From contig CM055617.1 of NCBI GenBank assembly GCA_029379385.1, positions 1,922,001 through 1,986,000 of the forward strand: a stretch of 64,000 nt of DNA, given 5' to 3'. Below are positions 1-14,463 of this stretch, one piece after another (the stretch's first letter is position 1; the number at the start of each line of letters is the position of its first letter). Origin of the DNA: Quillaja saponaria (Eukaryota > Streptophyta > Magnoliopsida > Fabales > Quillajaceae). Under the pieces are notes generated by a model. The model searched no databases. It saw nothing but the letters and a program-made list of their open reading frames with translations, and had not been told where the DNA came from. The position numbers and the translations under genes were made by a program.

Positions 1-475
1 TGTTCATATTATGAAAGTCTGACCTTTTAGATTCTAGGTGACAAATTGTATTGCTTGAATGGTTGTTAATACCAAAATTTTCCACGAATAGAAAATATGC
101 AACCATTGATCTCATGACATTTTTATGTTGAGAAACAGCTTGGGGACTGTGTATTTATGCAGACTAGCATTTTCTGTCTGGCCTTCTTCCTCTATTCATT
201 CTGTAGAAGCATGTATGCATTTGTATATCTTGTCTTCAATAAGCACTGGTGGTTGGTACATGTCAGGATATGTGATCTGAAATCTGAATTCGGTTGGTTA
301 TTATTTGTTTCAAACCATTGAGGTTATTTGATAAGTGATTATGAATGATGGCACTCATTGATAAATTGTAATGGCTAGAATCTGTTAATTAGTAGCATGG
401 TTTATCTGCATATTTGAGTAACGAATATCCATAACTCTTTCAATTGTAATTGATTGATGACAAACCTCTTGTCAG

Positions 476-3400
476 GATTTTGAATGATGATGATGAAGAT
501 ACAAATGATAATGTTCCTGGAACTCCAACAGATAGACCTGAAGATCTTTTTTCACATGCATTTAATTCAACATCTCTAACAAATGGAAACATATTATCAT
601 CTGGGAAACCATCAAGACTTGTGACACCCTTTGGGAAGCGGACGGATAAGTTTGGGGTGAGATTTAGTATTAACAATATGCCCAATATAGTCAACAGAAA
701 ACAGGAAATTGATCATGATAATCATGAGGATGAAATTATCAGGAAGCTTCAACCTCGCAAAAGGTGTTCTTTGATGATCCACAGATCGGGACCTGAACCC
801 GGTTGCAGGTTCATGTATGACAGGATTGAAGATAGGGTATGTAATATCTACTATATCATGGGTTGGTTCTTGTTTCCACCTCCATATATGTGTTGAATTA
901 ACAAAGAGTTTGGTTGTTTAGTTTAATGCACTTGAAAATCGAATTAAAAAGCATACGAATGCGCTTGTAGCTTCTGGCCTCTACGAGGAACCAATGGACC
1001 CAACAATTGCTTCACAGGTAAATCAAGTACCTCCCTCCCTTCATTTGGCCTCCTTTACTGCATGACCAACAGATTTGAAGACAAAATGATTTTTTCCCGT
1101 GTCTAGGTCTTTATGGTCTCTCTATACTTACAGTTTTCTTAACCTGCCTTCACATTCTTCTTGTTTGGTCCATGTTTCATATGAGATTATGTTATAGCTG
1201 CTGAATTTATGATAATTTTGAGGAATTGGTTTCATCAGAAAAGCGTGTTTACCGTTGGCATGATCTGCAGTGATGGAGAAGGTCGTTTAAATGATAAGTC
1301 GACCTTGTTGCAGAGCAGGTAGACGGCTCCTGCATTCCTTTTTGTTACCTATACACATCTTTTCGTTAGCATGATGTGCATAGCTTTTTTTCTACTGCAT
1401 ATATTGAATAAAGATATATGATTTGTAATCTTGAAATCAACGTGAAAGCAAATACACTTGTGAAACAAAGTCAACCCTTGAATTGCTTGAGAAAATGATT
1501 TTATCTAAAGAGTTAATATATTTTACTGATATTGTTAGTGTTGTCTAGGCAAATTGGATATTGCATATGGTAGGTGTAAAGCAGGGACCATATACAGTGA
1601 AAGATTAAGACCAGATGATCAGTGGCATCCTCTTGATGCATTATTGTATTAATATTTGAAGAGGGGCAGGTGGATTTAATGGGATACTACTTTTATGCAG
1701 GACAAGTTTACAGTCATGTTACTATTTACCCTCTGAAACTTAAAAAAAACTGTGCATGCTAGTATGGTGGAATTGGTCTCAGTTTTCGAGTCTTGATTTT
1801 GGTTTTCTTGCAGTGTCGAGCATTCTGGAGGGCAATGTGTTCGCCTAGAATTACAACAACTGAGCTGTTTTTCAATTTTCCCGGGCCAGGTAAAAACTAT
1901 AAAATATAGTGAAACTGAAAACATGGGTTTTAAGTCTTCAAATTCTATATCAGAACTCAACTAAAGTAGGAGGGTTACATTTTTGGCAGGTTGTTGGTAT
2001 TGAAGGGCACAATCCAAGCGGACACTGCTTAATTGCATCAAAATTGGTGGATTCTCTACCTTCTGTTGCTAATGATGAAAATTTGCATCCGGCAAAGAAG
2101 CAAGCGTTCGATAAGGAGATTCACTTGACTGATCTGTCTTCTCATAGAGAATTGTCAATGGTGAGTAAGCCTGGATTATTTACACCAGATGAGCTGCTTA
2201 AGGGTCTGGTTATGACAGTCACTAGCGTATATTGTTTTGTTCTCTCTACAGTATATGTTTCACTTTTCCTTAATTGACTTACACACCTTATGTGACACTT
2301 TGCATTGATTGGCATATAGATTTTTATTACTGGAATGAAAAAGAAAAAAAAAAATGGCCTCCTGGTGTGGTTAGCTTGCCCAAGTAATTGGAAGCATTCA
2401 TATAGAAGATGTACTCTATAATAGCAATCTATTTTACTCATAAGTCACCTTAAGATGTAACCAATATGTAAAATGATGGATGCCTTTTGTTATTTACTTA
2501 TTGAATACTTTGCTCTGGACCGTTCCTGCAATTTACACATCTTTTGGTGCTTTACAGATTATAGCAGCAGGCCCGTTTACTACAACAGACAACCTTCTGT
2601 TTGAGCCTCTTGTAGAGCTGTTGGCATATGCAAAAAGAAAACCTCCTCAGTTGCTTATATTGGTTAGTCTTCTATGCTTAATTTTCTGCTTCTTTCTTTA
2701 ACAATTCGCTATATTAGTTAAGGTGCTAATTTATGTTGACAATTGGATTTCCTCAGTTGGGACCATTTGTTGATTCTGAACATCCAGAGATTAAGAAAGG
2801 AACCATAGACAGGAGCTTTGATGAAATATTTCATTTGGAAATTCTCAGAAGGGTATTGATTTAAATTATGCCTTTATATATATGTGTGTGTGTAGATTTA
2901 TGCTGGAAGATGAATGTTTTAATTTCATTCCAACTCCTCTGAAACCGCAGCTGCAAGACTACGTAGAATACATGGGTTCTGAAGCACAGGTGATTCTTGT
3001 ACCATCTATACGGGATGCCAACCATGATTTTGTTTTCCCCCAGGTGATGATGTTGGCTCAAAAAGGCAACTTAGGTCTACATCCAGTTTGCTGCAATTTG
3101 ATTTAGATGATATCCAGATTCAAGTACTAATTTCAAAAACCGTTTGCTTGTGCAGCCTGCATTTGATGTTAACCCACCTGAACTCAGACCTCAGGTAAAG
3201 TGATTACAAAGGACTTTCAGAGTTAATATTTTGAACAGTGAGATTGTTGCTCATTGTTGCCTATCATCTTATTTGAATGTTTGTGTTTTATTGTTCAGAT
3301 AATCAGTCTCACAAATCCTGGGTTTTTTGAGGCAAATCAGGTAACATCAATAATCCCGAGTTATGACTTTAATAATCTTACAATTCTGAATCACCATGAA

Positions 3401-4802
3401 ATAGAAAGGGATTGAAAATTTTCTTCAAAAAGAACCATTCATCTTGTTATGATGTGTCTTCATATTGGTCGGTGAAGTAACTTAAACAATTGAGCTATGA
3501 CTTAATGCTGTCATTTAGTAATTTCCTGTTTCAAAACTTATTTGTTACTTATAAACATTGGTTAATGAACTTCATAAGCCTTAACAAAAGAGCCCCCAGA
3601 ACTCATTCTAGTTGATAGAAAGGGTAATCATTTCAGAACTCAGATGTTTAGCATGACTTCAGTTATCCATCAGTATTCAAAATCATGCTTATGCCTGCTT
3701 GCAACATTATTGGGAGGAATATGGTTGCCAGACTGAAACCCAAAAGAATTAATGGGGTTCTGCAGAAGTAGAGGAACATATACCATTACCATGTGGTTTA
3801 ACTTGCTTAATATGCAAAATCTTACCAGCCTTGACAAAAGAACAATTTGTGAGGAATAAGATATCAGATGTTTCTAAAGAAACCATCATCACATTTGCAA
3901 ATGATGATGTCTTTGCATTTTTAGCCATATAGAATAGAATTACTACGTATTTCTAGAAATAGTACAGCTCCTCTACATTGTTGATTATAAAACCGTAGGA
4001 TGAAAACGTTTATTACAGGATAGGAGTTGCATCCTTTGATCTGTGTCATCTGATTGTACACTCACTTATGAATTTTGTTAGATGCCCATCATATCTTCAT
4101 TTTCATAAATTATCTTTATTGCTAATTCTAATTTCAGGTCAGGATAGGTTGTTGCACCGTGGATATCCTCAAGCAGCTCAGTGGAGAAGAGATTTCACGA
4201 AATCCAGTAGATGGAAAACCTAGTGATCGTATAAGTAGACTTGCAACCCATATTCTTAGCCAACAAAGGCATGCCATACGGATCTCTTGTGATTTTGATA
4301 TTTTCTGACTTGATAGTGTTAGATTTCAAAATGACCAGAATCAAACAAAAACTGATGAATTCCTATTTTCAAACGTGAACCAGCTTTTATCCTCTTTATC
4401 CACCAGCAGAAGCGATTCCTATGGACTTTTCGCTTGCTCCTGAAGCACTTCAACTTTCATCAATTCCGGATATTCTCATTCTACCTTCTGACATTAAGTA
4501 TTTTGTTAAGGTAAACAGTTGTTTCACCTATTTATTTTCAGTTTTAGTCAAGCTATTAAAGCTTAAAATCTGGGATGTCATACATCTACAGAATCATAGA
4601 TGTCTTCGAAGAAAAAAAGAAGAATCAGAATATATTCCTTGATTCACAGGTGATATCAGATGGGGAAAGTGAAGGGCAACAAGTGAAATGCATTTCTGTG
4701 AATCCAGGAAGATTAGCCAAAGGAGAAGGAGGAGGTACTTTTGCTGAGCTTGACTACAATGCAGGTCCTGACACCATCAATGCTTCAATAATTGGCATAT
4801 GA
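476..4802 (+). CDS. POLA2: DNA polymerase alpha subunit B (partial, 5' exons outside window)
   Basis: Regulatory B subunit of the DNA polymerase alpha-primase complex, which links the catalytic subunit to primase when primers are laid down in the nucleus. Thirteen exons are visible: 476-836, 922-1017, 1239-1318, 1814-1889, 1990-2160, 2558-2662, 2757-2852, 2951-3043, 3156-3194, 3299-3340, 4138-4268, 4384-4510 and 4650-4802. Phases agree throughout and give about 523 residues. The middle part (FPGQVVGIEGHNPSG, then AAGPFTTTDNLLFEPL, LLGPFVDSEHP and ILVPSIRDANHD) is the OB-fold plus inactivated calcineurin-like phosphoesterase core of the family. The C-terminal part has FYPLYPPAEAIPMDFSLAPE and ends in GRLAKGEGGGTFAEL. 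The first visible exon opens at an acceptor (cttgtcag), so the start codon lies left of the window. The intron at 4269-4383 has a GC donor. The gene faces the TLC gene tail to tail. Confidence 0.93.
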
Positions 4803-5226
4803 ATGGGTTAAAATATTAGTAATCATCTCTTTATGATTCAGGAAGATTCCGAGGTCCAATGAATTTAGCTCGTATTGCATGCTCTCAGGGAAAATTATCC
4901 TTATTGTGCTAATGTTGCTTCTATTGACCATTGTCACCTAAGGACCTTGGTTGTAATTGATTATTGTAACCTTTAAATTTTCCATGTTTCCAACTTGTAA
5001 TCGTGTTAACTGTGATATTTAATCCAGTTTCGGGAACAGATCTTGAACAAATTGAGAAAACCTATAATTTTGGCTATAATTCCTTGCAAAATTATCAATA
5101 GATTCTGTAAAAGAGAAGCATGATGAAAAAATCATTTCTTAAATATATTTACAAATTCTTGAGAATATTTAACAAATTAAGAATACAGCCAATAACAGAT
5201 AGGATAAATGAAGCAACCAAATATTA
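4803..5226. other. Short convergent intergenic space between POLA2 and the TLC gene
   Basis: Only 424 bp separate the two stop codons. The stretch is AT-rich and must hold both 3' UTRs and polyadenylation signals, so the transcripts may overlap. I see no gene in it. Confidence 0.6.
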
Positions 5227-5970
5227 CTATACTTTTTTGTCTGCCTTCTGAATTCTCTCGTTGTGCCAGTCTATCCAATGAATGCAGATCCACAATAGGC
5301 TAACCAAGATTGCAGTAGCAATTACAAACATCCATGATATCCAAGCCCAGTTGGGAATCAACCTATCTGCTGCTCCATTTTTATAAAACACACCCATCTT
5401 ATACACAAAGATCGGTCCCAAAATCCCTCTAAAAATACTATGAAGAGCATAAAAACGAGGAGATAGAAATTCATGAAATCTAGCTGCTGTAGGTATATCA
5501 GCTTTCGTAAAGCCAGTTATGCTCCACAGATTCTGACAAGGGCTGGTAACTTCAGCAAGAACTAGTAGTACAAGAATTGGAAGTGCACCATGATGAACAA
5601 TGTAACGACAAGTCATGAACACATACAATGTGGCTAAATGGTGGCTAATGAATACAATTTCATTTGGGTTGGAAATTATGTAGTGAAAGAGGTCCAACAA
5701 GAAGTAAGCAATACTAAATTCAAGCACGATGTTTTGGTAGCTGGTGTTAGGAGAAGCAAAACATGTTGGCCTCTGGGTTTGAAATTTTGCATGGATAGCC
5801 ATGACAACTGCTGGAGTGCCATGAGCTAGGGAGATTAGGCAACTTGAAGCTTCTGGCCTGTGTTTAGGACCCCAGTTGCGAAAAGTTACAAAGAAAGCAA
5901 AGAGATATATTAAGAGGAACATACTCAAGAATGCAGGGAGATATGAGTTGTAAAGAATTTGGACTTCCAT
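5227..5970 (-). CDS. TLC-domain (TRAM-LAG1-CLN8) membrane protein, TMEM56-like
   Basis: A single uninterrupted frame of 247 residues, near the usual length for plant TLC-domain proteins. The start ATG at 5970 begins MEVQILYNSYLPAFLSMFLL, the first hydrophobic segment. Further membrane segments are visible, including YFLLDLFHYII, LVLLVLAEVTS and the C-terminal WMFVIATAILVSLLWICIHW. The paired histidines in FISHHLATLYVF, preceded by DLFHY, are the signature of the TLC fold also found in ceramide synthases. The C-terminus is short and basic (RIQKADKKV). There is no homeobox-like domain, so this is not a classical LAG1 ceramide synthase. The substrate is unknown; a role in ER or endomembrane lipid handling is an inference from the family. 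A 102-codon frame at 5864-6172 overlaps it and looks like a shadow. Confidence 0.85.
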   Translation of the reverse strand: MEVQILYNSYLPAFLSMFLLIYLFAFFVTFRNWGPKHRPEASSCLISLAHGTPAVVMAIHAKFQTQRPTCFASPNTSYQNIVLEFSIAYFLLDLFHYIISNPNEIVFISHHLATLYVFMTCRYIVHHGALPILVLLVLAEVTSPCQNLWSITGFTKADIPTAARFHEFLSPRFYALHSIFRGILGPIFVYKMGVFYKNGAADRLIPNWAWISWMFVIATAILVSLLWICIHWIDWHNERIQKADKKV

Positions 5971-6832
5971 ATAGACCCAATGACTGCAGGGACGAGACGG
6001 ACATACACTTTGAAAAGTTTAAAGCTTTGAGAGGAGGAGTATCAGAAAGATTTATGAAATCTGAATCATCGATGATATTACAGATGAAGGTGCGGGCAGA
6101 CAGGCAACCAGGGGTAACAGTGATGACGAGTTTTGAGTGACTGGCAGAGAACAAGGAATAGAAGTAACGCATAATTGCATATCTAACAGGAACAAGTATA
6201 CTTTATGCTTTACGGTATAATTCTTAATACAATTACTACTTCTAAAATTTATAGATTCTATTTTCTACACCAACACTTTTAGAACAGAGTTAAAAAAAAA
6301 AAAGCATTACCCAAATGTTGCACTGTCATATTTATGGTTCAGCACTATTGCAATCATCAGTTCATCGCTACTAAATTAGCTATAAAAAAACAGTTCATCG
6401 CTGCTAACATCATGATTGCATCAGCACATAATATAGTTTGTATAATGAACCAAGGTTGTAATTCTCAGCAAAGCACAAGAAAGAGGAGGAAGCTAATATT
6501 CTAGCTTGTCAAGTACATTTTAACTATAACAATTCACTGATAACACTCGTGATAAGAGTTTCATAATTACTTAATGCCGAACCAGCCCCAAGCAAAGGGC
6601 TGTAGAACAAATCAGGTTTGATTTCATTAACAAGCTCAACTGAAATTGACCATAACTTGCCAAGTATTATTATATTATCTAACTACCTTAAGCCAGAAAC
6701 AGTATAACATGAACTGTCATGTAGACATTGCAAGTTGCGCCACAGTTTCAAGCTGTGGTTTCACCTTGGTTGTCTAAATTCCTCATCGTAAAAGTTTTGG
6801 TTGCTTTCAATTAGGAAAATTTGATTGCCCAC
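5971..6832. other. Intergenic region between the TLC gene and FabG
   Basis: About 860 bp holding the TLC promoter and the FabG 3' UTR, since both genes are on the minus strand. It is AT-rich with short poly-A runs near 6290. No coding or repeat structure was recognised. Confidence 0.5.
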
Positions 6833-9890
<3,058 letters not shown>

Positions 9891-10660
9891 GAAAATTCCC
9901 CCCAGTTTACGAGCAATTAAAACTGAAGAAGAAAAAGAATAGGAAGGTAGAAAGGTAGCCAGATATGAATCCGAGAAAATGCTTCACCCTTATAAAAGTT
10001 TATTGTTTCGGTTAATTTGTGAGCAGCTTCGGCCTTGGAAGCTCCGGAGGCAATTTGAAGCGGGCGACATAAACAAAGTGTGTGACTTTATGTGAGGAGT
10101 GTTCAATTACGATTCGGCCCGGGACTTGAGAGTTATCGTGGGCAAAGGCGTATAGGGTAAAACTGTAAATCCATATGTTGGATGAGCATTCTCTTCGTTT
10201 TGGAATTTTTGCAAGACTCGTAGAACGACACCGTTTTGTTTTCAGTTGGAGCCTAATTTTCCATTTGAACTTTCTTCTAGACTTTCAGATTCAGGTCCTA
10301 ATGCCCTTCTATGAGATTATCCTGCCGTGCATGGCTTCTCCAAGCAAGTTTATGGACAATGTGTACAAGACCAGAACAACTGCATCCAATGTAACTGCTG
10401 TGGCTAACAGTTATTTAAACAATCAGCAAATTTTAAGCATTGGAAAATCAATATCCAAATTTGGACTCTGAATTGGTGAGTAAGGCAAGTTTATTTAAAA
10501 GAAAGTGGACATTATCAATCTCAGAAGGGCAATGTCTTCGTCACATCCACGTGAAACTTTTAACTAGATAACAATAAAAAGTTACACAAAGAACTTCCAT
10601 TGATCTTCATTACACAGGAACTAAAATAATAAGAAACCACTCCCCATACAGAAACGACTA
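9891..10660. other. FabG promoter and 5' leader region, and Iojap-gene 3' flank
   Basis: About 770 bp between two minus-strand genes. The FabG leader and promoter lie immediately right of 9890. A 98-codon plus-strand frame at 10175-10471 has an ATG but no recognisable domain, so I do not call it a gene. Confidence 0.5.
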
Positions 10661-12863
10661 CTAAGCACTTCTCTGAGTGGGTTTCTTTGAGTTGTTTATC
10701 CGGCGAACTTTCACAAACGCTCTTGCCAAATCCTGAACAAACAGAAAAGTACAGATACTTCAGATGCTATGAGAAATAATTGACGATTGGCTACTATTGT
10801 CTTGGGTTGGGTACTGTAGAGAGTGAGGTTACATTTGAAAGAATAAATATTTTACAGATTGCATTATACTTTTACAAATTGCAGAAGTGCCCAAGTACTT
10901 ATTTCACTCTTCCCTTTTATTTGACACTACATGGAAAAGAGTACCATCTGGATTCTCAAAAATGGCTCCTAAATTTCAAATTAGTCAGCCAACTAGCCAA
11001 TACCAGGTTTTGACTGGTAAAAGGTTTCATCCAGTAATTTTCACATATTTCCAATCAAAGCCAAAAATGATTGTGAACCATTCTATTATAGTACTCAGAA
11101 ATAAAAACATAACATTGTTAGGTACTCAAATCGGAATACTTAATAATTCATGAATTTTATGTGAGGAGTATTGTAGCGAGCCCAGGAATAGCATTACTGA
11201 ACAAAGCTTAGCAAAACCACACAGAACTAATTGCTCATTCCATAAGCTATATCATCTGGATGAAAAATCTAGACTCATGCTAAATCCAATTTTTTTAGCT
11301 TCGTAAGTACGACACATGATTACCTGAACTGGTTCCTCTTCTGACATCTCTGAGGTATAGAGACCTTCCAAGTTGTAGTAAGCTCTAGCCTTCTCATCCA
11401 GAGCATGGACTATGACTTTTCCTGAAGAATAAATTTAAAAGGAGGGAAGGAGTGAGTTATTATTTTGCACGTAGTCAATGAATTGAAAAGATCTTATCCT
11501 AACTAAAACAAAGTGAACTTCACTGCACAAACATGGATGAAATAAAAAAAATATTGAAAATAAAAATTCTCTAGGGTGACATGAAAATGCAATTTAGAAA
11601 AATTACATCGTGGAAGTTTATTTCTAATGAATGGCCAAAAGCGAACATTCATCGCCCATAACTGCCTTCTCGATGAAGAAGGACACACTCGTCAAGGATG
11701 ATTATCCTGCCTTCAACCCTAACAACCAATGCTGATGATTGTGCTGACTAAGTTCTAAAGAACTCATAACAGATTCTCCTAATATAATCAGCTAGCCTAC
11801 GAAAACACTAACACAAATCAGAATAAAACAACAAGCATAAAGTAAGCATATACCAGAGTCAACGACAATCCACTTCCCTCCCTCTTCACCTTGCACACTA
11901 GGTAGCACTAATCGCTTAGCCCCTTTTTGATTCTGTTTAGCCTGATGCAGATAAGTTGAATTTCAACAAGATAAAGACAAAAAGAATGTCAAGCTTATTA
12001 ATTAGAATGAAAGAAACAGAAATTAGAAAACTATTTCACTAAACATCAATCCTTTTGACTCACTTTTCATGTTTTCCATCAAAGGCTCGACAAATAAGAA
12101 GTGACATACATTTTATTAATTTCACATACTAAGTGTAAGATTCTAATTCTTTGTCCCCTTGTTCAACCAATTCACTCAAATTTTTGTTTTTAGGGACCAA
12201 ACAAAGGTTGCATTTTCAATATGATTTATCAAAGTAAACGTCCCCAAGTGTTTAACAATAGCCTAATACGCCTTGTTTCGTTGCTACAAACAGAGACAGG
12301 ACAATTCATGTAATGAAAATCAAAATTATAAGTCATTCAATTCAGTAACATCGATTTGAATCAACTCAAAATACCAAATCTATATTCCAAATCCTTGCCT
12401 GGGTTTGAAAACCCATGACCTGATTCCTCCTTAGTTGCTTCAATTCAAAGTTATCAGTACCTTCCCTTTTTAAGCAAAACAATGAAGTGGGATTTTCTCA
12501 TGCCATTGGAGTAATGGAGGGGAAAGAAAAAGAAAAAAGAACAAACGGACCTGCCTTGTAAATTAGGGCTTGAGCGATATTCTTTACGTGCCAGGTAGAC
12601 CTTCCAGTTGCAATCACCATGAAATCAGCCCAGTCACAGTTCTTTGGAACCGGTATTACCTTGACATCGTCGGCTCTCACGTCGCTCAGAACCTTCTCGA
12701 TCTCCTGAAGTTCCAGTAGCCCTTTATGGCTGGCGGCGGTGGTGGACGAAGTGAATCTATGCCTGAACCCTGAAAATCCAAGCTCCCATGATTGAAGATG
12801 CTGCGAAAATGGAGAGCTAGAAGATGTAAGAAGGGATGACCGAGATCGTAGAGCCGTCCACAT
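10661..12863 (-). CDS. Iojap-related / RsfS (DUF143) ribosomal silencing factor, probably mitochondrial
   Basis: Bacterial RsfS binds ribosomal protein L14 and blocks subunit joining; organellar Iojap proteins are related and probably act on organelle ribosomes. Four exons: 12555-12863, 11854-11941, 11324-11421 and 10661-10732. They total 567 nt, giving 188 residues. ATG 12863 opens an Arg/Ser-rich leader (MWTALRSRSSLLTSSSS) that looks like a targeting peptide. The conserved fold follows: DWADFMVIATGRSTWHVKNI, then GGKWIVVDSGKVIVHALDEK and ARAYYNLEGLY. The basic tail is KKPTQRSA. Intron 1 (11942-12554) uses a GC donor (AAG/GCAGGT). A GT four bases downstream would give an immediate stop. An out-of-frame upstream ATG at 12940 opens an 84-codon frame overlapping the start. 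The Arabidopsis counterpart is At1g67620, beside POLA2 there too. Confidence 0.92.
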
Positions 12864-14463
12864 GAGAGCGTACCCCTTGCAGCTGATGCAGAAGTGTTTG
12901 CCTTCGTCGCTGGGTTTTGAATTTTGTACGTAAGCAACATACGACAATGTCGTTTACTCGTAAAGAATATGCCCTACTTCAGTTTTAGCCCCATGGCCTG
13001 GATAACCTGTTTAGTGATTACACATACCTACCTTTTAGTAATTACACTTAAATTTTAATATTTTGAGTAATATTCGTTGTTGCCTTCATTATCATGCTCA
13101 GGCTAATGTAACACATAGGAATGTTGCATATCACCTTCATAACATTATGAACATCATCTATTATAAGTGCTTGAAATAATAATGGCTAGAGTCGTAGCTT
13201 CAACAATAAAGAATTCTCATTGTTAACATAATAAACAACGATACATGAATATGTAGTAGTAGAAACTCATTGTCTATAAGTATAATAAAATTTATTTAAG
13301 GCTAGATATTTATTATGAAATCTTTTAATTTGAAAAGTTTATAAAATTACAATCTTTTTGTATTAAACAATATGTAAAATATTAATTTTTTATAACTCAT
13401 TGTGTTGTTTGATAAAATGAAGTAAAAAAAGGAACGCAACCACATAGTATCCAAACAAAATTTATAAAGCAAAGGTGGTTTTAAGTGAGCAAATCTCCCG
13501 CTATACTTTCCCCAAGTAATGGCTCAATGGCAAGAGTGACACGATGAGGAAGAAGACGTAGACCGCAAAGCTTAGTGGCCTATGGCATGGAACTAACATA
13601 GCCATGAACAATACGTTTGAGCGTGTGTGAAAAATGGGGTGGTATGTCCATTATCAAACATTGGAGTTATGTGTAATTTACTATAGTGGATATTTTACAC
13701 AAATTCAAAAATTTGTTTATGATCAACTTCATATTAACACTTTAATAGAAATTATAAATAAGATTCTCGAACTCATAATATTTTTGAGATAATACTTTTT
13801 GAAATATTATTTTAATTAATAGACCAATTAATGACTTTTAGAATAACTAGCCACATAGGATGTGTACACTCGCATGCTAAATAAATTTTTTTTAAGTATA
13901 AAGTTATATTTTTAAATTTTTTAGTATAATTTAAAATTAAAAAAAAGTATCAGTGCATGAGTGAAAATAAGAATGTAAGTAGTTATTAGGAGATAAAATA
14001 TGAAAGAGTTATAGTTGTTATGGTAGTAAATTGAATACTGAGTAGTTATTACGAGATAAAATTAATTTGTTTAGTTATTTTTAATTAATTTATATTATTA
14101 TAAGTATTATTATTATAAAGTAAGAGACATAAGTGTTTGATTTTTAGAATAATATAAATAAATAGATATGGATATGTTATTTATAATTTATATCATATTA
14201 TTTATTGGCTTATTCTAGTTTATAGAAAATAAGAACAATTATCTTAAAAAAAAAAAAAAAACATTAATTTTTTTTTCTTTTGTGAGCAAAACAACCATCA
14301 ATATTCAATAATGAAATTAATATAATTTCCTCCAAAGGAATAAAGTGGCCACCTAATTAAGCTCCGGTAGATCGTTATTAAATCCAGAACCTTTTTTTTC
14401 TTCCTTCAGCTACTAAAATCAAGAAAGAGTGAGAAGGAATTGAGAAATTATCCAAAAGTAGCC
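12864..14463. other. AT-rich divergent promoter region between the Iojap and VPAC genes
   Basis: About 1.6 kb between divergent starts, so it should carry both promoters. It is strongly AT-rich from about 13,000 to 14,330. A 22-bp direct repeat (agtagttattaggagataaa and one variant) occurs near 13,977 and 14,041. No coding potential or transposon ends were recognised. Confidence 0.5.

Noticed and set aside
5864..6172. 102-codon minus-strand frame over the TLC start
   Set aside because: Overlaps the TLC coding frame and upstream region in another frame; no domain or family motif.
10175..10471. 98-codon plus-strand ATG frame upstream of FabG
   Set aside because: No recognisable motif; lies in the FabG promoter region.
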